Assembly (NCBI GenBank): GCA_002862805.1
Contig: PKEA01000028.1
Location: 1 to 64,000 of the forward strand
Reading direction: 5' to 3'
DNA length: 64,000 nt
From: Flavobacteriaceae bacterium
Lineage (GTDB): Bacteria > Bacteroidota > Bacteroidia > Flavobacteriales > Flavobacteriaceae
A program made the position numbers and the translations under genes. The notes beneath the pieces were generated by a model. That model did no database searches. It worked only from the letters and a program-made list of their open reading frames with translations, and had not been told where the DNA came from. Of this stretch, positions 25,533 to 34,618 are shown one piece after another (the first letter of the stretch is position 1; each line of letters opens with the position of its first letter).

Positions 25533-27992
25533 ATGAAAAAACTTTACTTTTTATTCTTTTTAGCATTTAGTTTATTAGCAAATGCACAGATTATTAATTT
25601 TCCGGATGCTAATTTTAAAGCGAAGTTGTTGAGTGCTAGTTCAAGTAATTCTGTTGCAAAAAATTTATCTGGGGTATATTTTAAAATTGATTCTAATAAT
25701 GATGGGGAGATTCAGGTTTCAGAAGCTCAACAAGTTAGAGATTTAGATGTTAATAATTCAAGTATATCAAATTTAATAGGAATAGAAGGGTTTACTAATC
25801 TCGAATATTTAAATTGTTATAACAATCAATTAATAAATTTAGATGTTACACAAAATCCGAATTTGGTAACTTTTTCTTGTGGAAATAATCAGTTAATAGC
25901 TTTAGATGTTTCTCAAAATATAGCTTTAATATCTTTATATTGTGATAATAACCAGTTAACAGCTTTAGATGTTACACAAAACCCAAATTTGGTAACTTTT
26001 TATTGTGATAATAACCAATTAACTGCTTTAGTTTTTACACAAAACCCAAATTTGGTAACTTTACGTTGTCAATCAAATCAATTAACTGCTTTAGATGTTT
26101 CTCAAAATATAGCTTTAAAATCTTTATATTGTATTAATAATCAATTAACAAATTTAGATGTTACACAAAACCCAAATTTGGAAACTCTTTCTTGTCCTAA
26201 TAATCAATTAACTGCTTTAGATGTTTCTCAAAATATAGCTTTAAAAGCATTGTATTGTAATTCAAACCAATTAACAACTATAGATGTTACACAAAACTCA
26301 AATTTGGAAACTTTTTCTTGTTATTCAAACCAATTAACAATTATAGATGTAACACAGAACCCAAATTTGCAATATTTTTCTTGTCAATCTAACCAATTAA
26401 CAATTATAGATGTTACACAAAACCCAAATTTAGAATCTTTAAATTGTAGCAACACACCATCACTTGAAGTTTTATTTATTAAAAACGGTAATATAAACCC
26501 ATGGACAAATTTAAATTTTTCAAATAATTTAATCTTAAAGTTTGTTTGTTGCGATGAAGATGATTTATTGATGGTTCAACAAAAAATAAATACTTATGGT
26601 TATACTAATTGTCATGTAAACACTTATTGTTCATTTACTCCAAATGGTACTTTTTATGAAATTACTGGTAATACAAAATTTGATTATGATGCTAATGGTT
26701 GTGATGTAGGTGATATTGATTATTCAAATTTAAAATTTGATATTACAAATGGAACCAATACAGGCTCTATGATTGCTAACACATCAGGTAATTATTATAT
26801 ACCAGTACAGGCAGGAAATCATACTATAACGCCTGTTTTAGAAAATCCAACCTATTTTAACATCAATCCAACAAGTTTTGTTGCTAATTTTCCAACAGAT
26901 GCTAGTCCGTTTACACAAGATTTTTGTGTTACAGCAAGTGGTGTGAAGTCGGATGTTGAAGTAATGGTTTTATCTACTGTTCCTGCTCGTCCAGGTTTTG
27001 ATGCTACTTATAAAATTTCGTATAGAAATAAAGGAAATCAAATAGAAAATGGAAGTGTTTCTTTAACTTTTGATGATACAAAATTAGATTATGTTTCTTC
27101 AAATCCTTCTTTTGATAGTTCTGCTGCAAATTTGTACACTTGGAATTACACTAATTTACAACCTTTTGAAACAAGAGAAATTGAGGTTGTATTTAATGTA
27201 AATGGTCCAACGGAAACTCCAGCGGTAAATAATGGAGATGTTTTAAATTATACAGTTTCAATTACAACTTCAAATACTGATGAAACTCCAAATGATAATA
27301 CGTTTACTTTAGACCAAACCGTTGTAGGTTCTTATGATCCAAACGATAAAACGTGTTTAGAAGGTGAAACGGTTGAACCAAGTATGATTGGCGAATATGT
27401 ACATTATGTAATTCGTTTTGAAAACACAGGAACTTTTCCTGCAGAAAACATTGTTGTAAAAGACATGATTGATTTGGCAAAATTTGATATTGCTACTTTA
27501 ATTCCATTAAAAGGAAGTCATGATTATTTTACAAGAATTAAAGATAATAAAGTAGAATTTATTTTTGAAAACATTAATTTAGATTTTAATGATGCTACAA
27601 ACGATGGTTATGTTGCTTTTAAAATTAAAACAAAATCGACTTTAGTTGTTGGAAATACATTTAGTAATAATGCAAATATCTATTTTGATTATAACTTTCC
27701 AATTACAACCAATACGTATACAACTACAATTGCAGCTTTAAGTAACCAAAGTTTTGAGTTTGGTTCACAATTTACTTTGTATCCAAATCCTGCAGAAGAA
27801 GTTTTAAATATTCAATCTAAAAATAGTTTAGCAATTCAATCAGTTGAAATTTACAATGTATTAGGTCAAGTTGTTTTAGCTGTTCCAAATAATAGAAATG
27901 CAATTGATGTTTCAAACTTAAAAACAGGAACTTATTTTGTAAAAGTAAATACGGTAAAAGGAAGTTCGAATACTAAGTTTGTGAAAGAGTAG
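25533..27992 (+). CDS. Secreted leucine-rich repeat protein with T9SS sorting domain
   Basis: An 819-residue secreted protein. Order: signal peptide 1-18 (ending LLANAQ); a short head; about eleven 21-residue leucine-rich repeats, the ten regular ones at about 103-312, alternating LDVTQNPNLxTxxCxxNQLT with LDVSQNIALxxLYCxxNQLT; a beta-sandwich region including a DUF11/DUF7619-like domain (GSYDPNDKTCLEGETVEP..YVIRFENTGTFPAENIVVKD); and a C-terminal type A T9SS sorting domain from about 750 (YPNPAEEVLNI...GTYFVKV...FVKE). It is expected to be released or tethered on the cell surface by the type IX system and to bind a surface or protein partner. It stands alone with a terminator. Confidence 0.93.
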   Translation: MKKLYFLFFLAFSLLANAQIINFPDANFKAKLLSASSSNSVAKNLSGVYFKIDSNNDGEIQVSEAQQVRDLDVNNSSISNLIGIEGFTNLEYLNCYNNQLINLDVTQNPNLVTFSCGNNQLIALDVSQNIALISLYCDNNQLTALDVTQNPNLVTFYCDNNQLTALVFTQNPNLVTLRCQSNQLTALDVSQNIALKSLYCINNQLTNLDVTQNPNLETLSCPNNQLTALDVSQNIALKALYCNSNQLTTIDVTQNSNLETFSCYSNQLTIIDVTQNPNLQYFSCQSNQLTIIDVTQNPNLESLNCSNTPSLEVLFIKNGNINPWTNLNFSNNLILKFVCCDEDDLLMVQQKINTYGYTNCHVNTYCSFTPNGTFYEITGNTKFDYDANGCDVGDIDYSNLKFDITNGTNTGSMIANTSGNYYIPVQAGNHTITPVLENPTYFNINPTSFVANFPTDASPFTQDFCVTASGVKSDVEVMVLSTVPARPGFDATYKISYRNKGNQIENGSVSLTFDDTKLDYVSSNPSFDSSAANLYTWNYTNLQPFETREIEVVFNVNGPTETPAVNNGDVLNYTVSITTSNTDETPNDNTFTLDQTVVGSYDPNDKTCLEGETVEPSMIGEYVHYVIRFENTGTFPAENIVVKDMIDLAKFDIATLIPLKGSHDYFTRIKDNKVEFIFENINLDFNDATNDGYVAFKIKTKSTLVVGNTFSNNANIYFDYNFPITTNTYTTTIAALSNQSFEFGSQFTLYPNPAEEVLNIQSKNSLAIQSVEIYNVLGQVVLAVPNNRNAIDVSNLKTGTYFVKVNTVKGSSNTKFVKE
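25839..26468 (+). repeat. Ten 63-base units coding the leucine-rich repeats
   Basis: The LRR block is built from 63-base units, with stretches such as gatgtttctcaaaatatagc recurring almost unchanged in units 2, 5 and 7. Alternate units are more alike than neighbours, suggesting growth by duplication of 126-base pairs and possible copy-number change by recombination. Confidence 0.8.
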
Positions 27993-28016
27993 TTCTCGAC
28001 TGCGCTCGAACTGACG
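27993..28016 (+). repeat. Dispersed short repeat (CTCGACTGCGCTCGAACTGAC)
   Basis: Directly after the stop of the LRR gene lies TTCTCGACTGCGCTCGAACT, whose TCGA halves can pair. It is GC-richer than everything around it and belongs with the other short dispersed sequences noted in this window (compare 40922-40940). Confidence 0.5.
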
Positions 28017-28024
28017 ATAAAAAC

Positions 28025-28060
28025 AAAAAACTCGTTTAGAATTTCTAAACGAGTTTTTTT
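28025..28060. terminator. Bidirectional terminator between LRR gene and pheT
   Basis: AAAAAACTCGTTTAGA (28025-28040) pairs with TCTAAACGAGTTTTTTT (28044-28060). It can serve the LRR gene on + and pheT on -. Confidence 0.88.
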
Positions 28061-28081
28061 TTATGTCTTATTAATTTGAAC

Positions 28082-30511
28082 TTATCTTAAAGTTGCTCCA
28101 AGTTGTTTTTCAAAATTACCTTGTAGTTTGCTCATTATTTTTTCAATTTGAGTGTCAGTCAAGGTTTTTGAATTATCTTGAATGGTAAAGCTTACTGCGT
28201 ATGATTTTTTACCTTCTGGTAAGTTTTTACCTTGATAAACATCAAACAAGTTTACTTCTTTTAAAAGTGCTTTTTCAGTTTGTTTTGCAATTGCATATAT
28301 GTTTTCAAAAGTAACCGATTCATCTAATAAAAGAGATAAATCTCTTCTAACTTCTGGATATTTTGGAATATCAGTAAATTTAATTTTATTTGAAACATAT
28401 TTTTGAATTCTATTCCAGTCAAAATCAGCATAAAAAACTTCTTGTTTAATATCAAAATGCTTTAAAATGTTTTTCTTAACCGTTCCAAATTCTACAAGAA
28501 TATCTTTTCCTATGGCTAATGAAATTCCTTCCGAAAGTAAATCCATTTCTAATGGCAACGTTTTTATTTTCGCTTCTAAACCAAGTCTTGAAAGAACAGT
28601 GTTTACATAACCTTTGAATAAGAAAAAGTCAGATTTTGCTGTAGCTTGATTCCAAGTTTCATTTGAAGAATTTCCGGTTACAAACATTGTTAAGTGTTTG
28701 TTTTCTTCATAACCAGAAGGAAGTTTGTGATATGTTTTTCCAAATTCGAAAAATTTCAAATCACTACTTCTTCTATTAATATTATATGAAATAGCTTCTA
28801 ATCCTGAAAATAACATTGATTGTCTCATTGCTGATAAATCGCTGCTTAAAGGATTAAGCATCATTACATTAAACTCACATTTAATTAAATCTGAAAGTTT
28901 TGTGTAATCAGGAGAAGTCAATGAATTAGCCATCATTTCATTGAAACCTAAAGAACAAAGTTGGTCAGCAATAACGTTTTGAACTTTGTACTCTTCAGTT
29001 CTTGATGAATTAGAAATAGTAGCATTTAATTTTTGAGAAAACTTAATGTTGTTGTAACCATAAACTCGAAGTATTTCTTCAATAACATCAATTTCTCTTT
29101 GAACATCAACTCTATATGGAGGAATTGATAATCCAATTCCTGCATCAGAAATAGTATTAATTTTAATATCTAATGAAACTAATATTTTTTTGATGGTATC
29201 TTTTGGAATTTCTTCACCAATAATTTTAGCAGTTTTATCGAAGTTTAAGAAAACTTGAAAATCTTCAATTTTCTTAGGATAGAAATCTACTATGTCTGAA
29301 GTGATTTCTCCTCCAGCCACTTCTTGAATTAATAAAGCAGCTCTTTTTAAAGCATATTCAGTAATACTTGGATCAACTCCTCTTTCAAAACGGAAAGAAG
29401 CATCAGTACTTAATGTATGTCTTTTTGCTGTTTTTCGAATAGATACCGGATTGAAATAAGCACTTTCTAAAAAGATAGATTGTGTATTTTCAGTTACACC
29501 TGAATCTTTTCCTCCAAATACACCTGCAATACACATTGGTCCATCTGCATGACAAATCATTAAGTCTTCCTCATATAGTGTTCTTTCCACATCATCAAGA
29601 GTAGTAAATTTTGTTCCAGCAGGAAGTGTTTTTACAATTACTTTGTTACCTTTAATTTTACTTGCATCAAAAGCATGTAACGGCTGACCTAATTCGTGTA
29701 AAACGTAATTGGTAACATCAACAATATTATTTTTTGGAGTTAATCCAATTGCTTTTAATCTATTTTGTAGCCAACTTGGAGATGGTTTTACTTTAACATC
29801 AGAAATGGTAACACCACAATATCTAGGTGTAATTTTATCATTTTCAACTTTAATATCAATCTTAACTGTTCTTTTGTCAACTTTAAAACTACTTACAGAA
29901 GGAGTGATTAATTCGATGTTTTTTCCTTTTAAAACCATTCCAGCTTTTAAATCACGAGCAACACCATAATGACTCATTGCATCAGCTCTATTAGGAGTTA
30001 ATCCAATTTCAAAAACTTCATCGGTTTCAATTTTAAAAACATCTTTAGCTAAAGTTCCTGGTTTTAAGGCTTCATCAAGAATCATAATTCCATCGTGACC
30101 TTGTCCAATACCAAGTTCATCTTCGGCACAAATCATTCCGTGTGATTCTTCACCTCTAATTTTTCCTTTTTTAATTTCAAAAGAATTTCCTTCTTTGTCA
30201 TATAATTTTGTTCCTATAGTTGCAACAGGTACTTTTTGGCCAGCAGCTACATTTGGAGCACCACAAACAATTTGAACAGGAGCATTACCATCGCCTAAAT
30301 CAACAGTTGTAATTTTAAGTTTATCAGCATTTGGGTGTTGTATACATGTTAAAACATGACCTACAACAACTCCTTCAAGACCACCTTTTAAACTTTCATA
30401 CTTATCAATTCCTTCTACTTCTAATCCTAAGTCGGTTAATAATATTTCCGTTTCTTCTGATTTCCAATCTGTTTTGATAAACTGTTTAAGCCAATTATAT
30501 GAAATACGCAT
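28082..30511 (-). CDS. pheT: Phenylalanine--tRNA ligase beta subunit
   Basis: Beta chain of the heterotetrameric phenylalanyl-tRNA synthetase. The 809-residue protein has the full domain order: start MRISYNWLKQFI, EMAP/OB tRNA-binding domain (about 40-155, GVVVGHVLTCIQHPNADKLKITTVDLGD, VCGAPNVAAGQKVPVA), B3/4 editing domain, B5 domain, and C-terminal FDX-ACB anticodon-binding domain (YPEVRRDLSLLLDESVTFENI...). pheS is not adjacent. A -7 element lies 23 bases before the ATG; the downstream terminator is shared with the LRR gene. Confidence 0.97.
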   Translation of the reverse strand: MRISYNWLKQFIKTDWKSEETEILLTDLGLEVEGIDKYESLKGGLEGVVVGHVLTCIQHPNADKLKITTVDLGDGNAPVQIVCGAPNVAAGQKVPVATIGTKLYDKEGNSFEIKKGKIRGEESHGMICAEDELGIGQGHDGIMILDEALKPGTLAKDVFKIETDEVFEIGLTPNRADAMSHYGVARDLKAGMVLKGKNIELITPSVSSFKVDKRTVKIDIKVENDKITPRYCGVTISDVKVKPSPSWLQNRLKAIGLTPKNNIVDVTNYVLHELGQPLHAFDASKIKGNKVIVKTLPAGTKFTTLDDVERTLYEEDLMICHADGPMCIAGVFGGKDSGVTENTQSIFLESAYFNPVSIRKTAKRHTLSTDASFRFERGVDPSITEYALKRAALLIQEVAGGEITSDIVDFYPKKIEDFQVFLNFDKTAKIIGEEIPKDTIKKILVSLDIKINTISDAGIGLSIPPYRVDVQREIDVIEEILRVYGYNNIKFSQKLNATISNSSRTEEYKVQNVIADQLCSLGFNEMMANSLTSPDYTKLSDLIKCEFNVMMLNPLSSDLSAMRQSMLFSGLEAISYNINRRSSDLKFFEFGKTYHKLPSGYEENKHLTMFVTGNSSNETWNQATAKSDFFLFKGYVNTVLSRLGLEAKIKTLPLEMDLLSEGISLAIGKDILVEFGTVKKNILKHFDIKQEVFYADFDWNRIQKYVSNKIKFTDIPKYPEVRRDLSLLLDESVTFENIYAIAKQTEKALLKEVNLFDVYQGKNLPEGKKSYAVSFTIQDNSKTLTDTQIEKIMSKLQGNFEKQLGATLR

Positions 30512-30533
30512 TTTTATTCGAATTTTAAGGATG

Positions 30534-30541
30534 CAAAGATA
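30534..30541 (-). promoter_or_regulatory. -7 promoter element of pheT
   Basis: The minus strand reads TATCTTTG (TAnnTTTG), 23 bases before the ATG at 30511. Confidence 0.55.
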
Positions 30542-30726
30542 GGTATTGTAAATTTTAGATTAAAATATATTTTATCGAAAACATCATTTCTTTTAATTTG
30601 ATTATTTAGTAATTATTAAGCTATATTTTTATTATAAATTCATTTTTAAAAGGCTTTTGCTTCTTAATTATCAATTTTGTGCTATTAAATGAACTAAAAG
30701 TGCTATTTATACTTATAATTTGATTT

Positions 30727-30734
30727 TAAATTTG
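30727..30734 (+). promoter_or_regulatory. -7 promoter element of the aldehyde dehydrogenase gene
   Basis: TAAATTTG matches TAnnTTTG and lies 26 bases before the ATG at 30760. The AAATTTGAAGAAATCAAAT just around it contains a loose inverted repeat that could be a regulator site. Confidence 0.5.
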
Positions 30735-30759
30735 AAGAAATCAAATAAATATCAAAATT

Positions 30760-32265
30760 ATGAGTAATGTAATTCAAAGACCACAGTTAAAAGATAAGTA
30801 TGATAATTATATCAATGGAAAATGGGAAGCACCTTCAACAGGTCAGTATTTTGAAGTTCTTTCTCCAGTTGATGGAAAGCTAATGTCTAAAGCCGCTCAT
30901 TCTGCAAAAATGGATGTTGAAATGGCTGTAGATGCTGCTTATGAAGCTTTTAAAACGTGGAGCGAAACTTCGGCAACTGAAAGAAGTATCATTTTAAATA
31001 AAATTGCCGATAGAATTGAAGCAAATTTAGAATATATTGCGGCAGTAGAAACCCTTGATAATGGTAAAGCTGTTAGAGAAACTTTAGCTGCAGATATTCC
31101 TTTAGCAATAGATCATTTTAGATATTTTGCAGGCGTTATTCGCGCAGAAGAAGGTTCAATTACGGAGTTAGATAAAGACACTGTTTCAATTGTAGTTCAA
31201 GAGCCAATAGGAGTTGTAGCTCAAATTATTCCGTGGAATTTTCCAATTTTAATGGCTGTTTGGAAGTTAGCTCCAGCTTTAGCAGCTGGTAACTGTGTGG
31301 TTTTAAAACCTGCAGAAAGTACCCCAATTTCTATTTTAGTATTAATGGAATTAATTGGCGATTTAATTCCTGCTGGTGTAATAAATATTGTAAATGGTTT
31401 TGGTGCTGAACTTGGAAGAACTTTGGTTACAAACCCTAAAGTTTCTAAGGCTGCTTTTACTGGTTCAACTGCTACAGGAAGAATGGTAATGCAATATGCA
31501 ACTGAAAATATTATTCCAGTTACATTAGAATTAGGAGGAAAATCTCCAAATGTTTTTTTCCCTTCTGTAATGGATGCTGATGATGAATTTTTAGATAAAG
31601 CACTTGAAGGCGCAGCACTTTTTGCTCTTAATCAAGGGGAAATTTGTACATGTCCATCTCGACTTTTAATTCATGAGTCAATTTATGATAAATTCATGGA
31701 AAAATTATTAGTTAGAATTAAAGCTATTAAAGTAGGTAATCCACTTGATCCAACTGTAATGATGGGTGCTCAAGCGTCTCAAATTCAAAAAGATAAAATT
31801 CTTTCTTATATAAAACTAGGAAAAGAAGAAGGAGCAGAATTATTATGTGGTGGTGATGTAAATCATTTAGGTGGTGATTTAGAAGGCGGTTACTATATTC
31901 AACCGACTTTATTTAAAGGACATAATAAAATGAGAATTTTTCAAGAAGAAATTTTTGGTCCTGTTTTAGCGGTTACAACTTTTAAAACTACAGAAGAAGC
32001 TTTGGAAATTGCAAATGATACAATGTATGGATTAGGTGCTGGAGTTTGGACAAGAGATGCACATGAATTATATCAAGTTCCAAGAGCAATTCAGGCGGGT
32101 CGTGTATGGGTAAATCAATATCATTCTTATCCTGCAGGAGCTCCATTTGGTGGTTATAAATTATCAGGTATTGGTAGAGAAAATCATAAAATGATGTTAG
32201 ATCATTATCGTCAAACTAAGAATATGCTAATTTCTTACAATAAAAATAAATTAGGTTTCTTTTAG
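30760..32265 (+). CDS. Aldehyde dehydrogenase (AldB/ExaC-like)
   Basis: NAD(P)-dependent oxidation of an aldehyde, likely acetaldehyde or a similar short chain, to the acid. The 501-residue protein has the ALDH hallmarks: [45 protein letters not shown], the general-base motif [12 protein letters not shown] and the catalytic cysteine C296 in [11 protein letters not shown], which is the AldB-type signature. The end [16 protein letters not shown] is typical. A DUF779 gene follows 73 bases downstream and an AraC-type regulator converges on it, forming a likely aldehyde-response module. Confidence 0.95.
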   Translation: MSNVIQRPQLKDKYDNYINGKWEAPSTGQYFEVLSPVDGKLMSKAAHSAKMDVEMAVDAAYEAFKTWSETSATERSIILNKIADRIEANLEYIAAVETLDNGKAVRETLAADIPLAIDHFRYFAGVIRAEEGSITELDKDTVSIVVQEPIGVVAQIIPWNFPILMAVWKLAPALAAGNCVVLKPAESTPISILVLMELIGDLIPAGVINIVNGFGAELGRTLVTNPKVSKAAFTGSTATGRMVMQYATENIIPVTLELGGKSPNVFFPSVMDADDEFLDKALEGAALFALNQGEICTCPSRLLIHESIYDKFMEKLLVRIKAIKVGNPLDPTVMMGAQASQIQKDKILSYIKLGKEEGAELLCGGDVNHLGGDLEGGYYIQPTLFKGHNKMRIFQEEIFGPVLAVTTFKTTEEALEIANDTMYGLGAGVWTRDAHELYQVPRAIQAGRVWVNQYHSYPAGAPFGGYKLSGIGRENHKMMLDHYRQTKNMLISYNKNKLGFF

Positions 32266-32286
32266 TAGATAAACTTTATTAATTAG

Positions 32287-32328
32287 CCGCAAATTCACAA
32301 TTTTTTTTGATGAATTTGCGGTTTTATT
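32287..32328 (+). terminator. Hairpin between aldehyde dehydrogenase and DUF779 genes
   Basis: CCGCAAATTCA (32287-32297) and TGAATTTGCGG (32311-32321) form an 11-bp stem followed by TTTTATTT. It may partly terminate or process the transcript so the DUF779 gene is expressed at a lower level. Confidence 0.65.
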
Positions 32329-32338
32329 TAAAAATATT

Positions 32339-32719
32339 ATGGGAAAAATTAAAAGATTAGATGCTACTGAAAAAGCTTTAGAGTTAATAACAACATTGTC
32401 TGATAAGTTTGGTGACTTAATGTTTTATCAAGCAGGAGGTTGTTGTGAAGGTACACAACCTCAGTGTTTTGAAAAAGGGGGGTATTATTTACGAATGGGG
32501 GATGTTTGTATTGGAACAATAAATGGTTTTGAATTTTGGGTAGATAAAGATTTGTATGAGTATTGGAAATTTTCTCATTTTACTTTAGATGTTACTGATG
32601 GAATAGGTGCAGGAGGATTTTCTTTAGAAACTCCATATGGTAAAACGTTTGTTATAAGTTATAAATTATTTACTGAAGAGGAGTTATTAAATTTAGAACC
32701 TGTACAAGTAAATAATTAG
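32339..32719 (+). CDS. DUF779 protein, aldehyde dehydrogenase partner
   Basis: A 126-residue soluble protein of the DUF779 family. It has the cysteine-rich segment QAGGCCEGTQPQCFEKGGYYL (about 38-58) and a compact alpha/beta end (DVTDGIGAGGFSLETPYGKTFVI). DUF779 genes are repeatedly found beside ExaC/AldB-type aldehyde dehydrogenases, and the same is seen here; the biochemical role remains unknown. The cysteines suggest metal or thiol chemistry. It ends 2 bases before the stop of the convergent AraC-type gene. Confidence 0.9.
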   Translation: MGKIKRLDATEKALELITTLSDKFGDLMFYQAGGCCEGTQPQCFEKGGYYLRMGDVCIGTINGFEFWVDKDLYEYWKFSHFTLDVTDGIGAGGFSLETPYGKTFVISYKLFTEEELLNLEPVQVNN

Positions 32720-32721
32720 AT

Positions 32722-33648
32722 TTATTGCGATGTAAAATTCATTAATTGGTATTGTTTTGGAGTAACACCTTCATATTTTTTGAATAATCGAATAAAATAA
32801 TTGCTATCTTCAAATCCTGTTGCATAAGATACTTCTGAAACATTAATGTTTGGATTACTTAATAATTTTTTAGCATGTTTTATTTTTTCATTTAAGATAA
32901 ATTCAATTGGACTCATTCCTAATTCTCTTTTAAAATATCTGTAAAATGAAGTCGTGCTCATACATGCTTTGTCACTCAATTCTTTTAAATTAATGCTTTC
33001 GTGAATGTTATTTCTAATAAATTCGATAGATGGAGTTATCGGACTATTACTATCAATATACTGTTCGTTTTCAAATCTTTTTGTTGTTTGCGTTTGAACA
33101 ATTCTAATGATTAATTCTTGCAATGTTAAGTCTGCTAAGGCATCTTTAGTAATAGAACTTCCCATACATTCTTTAATAAGCTTATTAATTGTAGTTGCTA
33201 ATTCAACATTGTTATAAAAAAAGTAATTTTCATTATCTAGTTTCCAAAGGTTATTCTTTCCTTCTTTTGGGTACTTTTCATTTAGAAAATCAAGTGTATT
33301 TGTTATTATTTTATTGTCTATTGCTAATGCAATGCACTGTGTAGGGTTTTCTTTTGAAGCTTCTGGAAAGTCTATTTTCATTTCAACATTAGAAGGAACT
33401 ATTACAGTTTCGCCTGGTAAATATTCAAATTGAGGTTCGTCAAATAAATGCATTATTTTTTTTCCACGTAACATACTAGTCACCACTAAATCATTAAATT
33501 TTAAAGGAACCAAGTCTGATTGTTGATACGTTTCAAAAATGTTTAGTTCACAATGGTTTAGTGAAAAAATAGTTCTATTTTCGACCAAAGTCTTTAAAGA
33601 CTTTTCGTTTGTTAATGCTGGTTTATTTAATAAAGATTTTATTGGCAT
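32722..33648 (-). CDS. AraC family transcriptional regulator
   Basis: A 308-residue regulator with an N-terminal AraC-type sensing domain (about 1-190, including FNDLVVTSMLRGKKIMHLFDEPQFEYLPGETVIVPS) and a C-terminal pair of helix-turn-helix motifs (about 205-303: INLKELSDKACMSTTSFYRYFKRELGMSPIEFI and VSEVSYATGFEDSNYFIRLFKKYEGVTPKQY). It faces and nearly touches the DUF779 gene, so it most likely controls the aldehyde dehydrogenase module; the inducer is unknown. It has no recognised terminator and reads towards that gene pair. Confidence 0.92.
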   Translation of the reverse strand: MPIKSLLNKPALTNEKSLKTLVENRTIFSLNHCELNIFETYQQSDLVPLKFNDLVVTSMLRGKKIMHLFDEPQFEYLPGETVIVPSNVEMKIDFPEASKENPTQCIALAIDNKIITNTLDFLNEKYPKEGKNNLWKLDNENYFFYNNVELATTINKLIKECMGSSITKDALADLTLQELIIRIVQTQTTKRFENEQYIDSNSPITPSIEFIRNNIHESINLKELSDKACMSTTSFYRYFKRELGMSPIEFILNEKIKHAKKLLSNPNINVSEVSYATGFEDSNYFIRLFKKYEGVTPKQYQLMNFTSQ

Positions 33649-33710
33649 AATATAAAAATAGCATTTTTTTTAATAAAATAAATTTTTAAGCTTTACTATT
33701 TTTAGAAAAA

Positions 33711-34574
33711 TTAAATAATCTCTTCTACATGTTTTTTAATGTTGCTTGCTAATTTTTCTGTAGGTAAATCATTTGCATCGTTTCCAAAAGGATCTTCAAT
33801 TTCTTCGGCAATTAATTCTAAACTGGCTAAAACGTAAAAAATAAAAACTACTACTGGAATTACATAATAACCTAAACTAAATACATATCCAAAAGGTAAT
33901 GTCATAACATAAAAGAATATGAATTTTTTAATGAATGAGCTGTAAGAATAGGGAATAGGTGTGTTTTTAATTCGTTCACAAGCACCACAAATATCAGTAA
34001 ATGATTGAATTTCACTATTTAAAATAATCAACTGGTCACCTGATATTTTTCCGCTGATATGTAAATCATGTATTTTTTGAAATAACATTTTTGCAATTTG
34101 ATTAGGTCTGTGTTTTTGATGGTCAATATCTAAATTTAAATCTTCAAAAAGCATTTTTGCCGTTTCTTCGTTTGATAAATGTTTTTGTAAAATGGATGCA
34201 TAACCCGGAATTACTTTTCTAAAATAATTTTTATCGTGTTCGTCTTTTAATATTACCGATAGTTTAATGGCTAAATTTCGACTGTTATTGACTAATGCTC
34301 CCCAATGTTTTCGACCTTCCCACCAACGATCGTAAGCAGTATTGGTTCTAAAAACTAATAATAATGAAATTACAAAACCAAGCATTCCGTGCATAATGGT
34401 GATGTTTTTAACATGACTATCTTCAGATAATTTCCAATATTCCATTTCTAAATAGGCAACTCCATATGAATATAATCCTATAGTTATCATCATAGGAATT
34501 AATTGCCTAAATGTATCGGCTTTATGAAATCTAAAAATAAAAGTAATCCAGTCTTTTGGGTTGTATTGTACCAT
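33711..34574 (-). CDS. Bestrophin-type channel protein
   Basis: A 287-residue membrane protein of the bestrophin/UPF0187 family; bacterial members form pentameric ion channels. The start YNPKDWITFIFRFHKADTFRQL, the first two helices (about 22-40 and 58-82) with FRTNTAYDRWWEGRKHWGALVNNSRNLA, the helix pair around 212-245, and the end EEIEDPFGNDANDLPTEKL, containing the conserved acidic E-D-P-F-G signature, all fit. Ion preference (sodium in studied bacterial examples) is not visible. It is separated from recG by a small heptamer repeat. Confidence 0.93.
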   Translation of the reverse strand: MVQYNPKDWITFIFRFHKADTFRQLIPMMITIGLYSYGVAYLEMEYWKLSEDSHVKNITIMHGMLGFVISLLLVFRTNTAYDRWWEGRKHWGALVNNSRNLAIKLSVILKDEHDKNYFRKVIPGYASILQKHLSNEETAKMLFEDLNLDIDHQKHRPNQIAKMLFQKIHDLHISGKISGDQLIILNSEIQSFTDICGACERIKNTPIPYSYSSFIKKFIFFYVMTLPFGYVFSLGYYVIPVVVFIFYVLASLELIAEEIEDPFGNDANDLPTEKLASNIKKHVEEII

Positions 34575-34582
34575 TTTTGTTT

Positions 34583-34607
34583 AATTGATAATTGATAATT
34601 GATAATT
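34583..34607. repeat. Short heptamer repeat (AATTGAT), 3.6 copies
   Basis: Three full copies plus four bases of AATTGAT between recG and the bestrophin gene. Same unit length as the long array at 24010-24123 but a different sequence. Confidence 0.8.
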
Positions 34608-34618
34608 TTTGTAATTAC

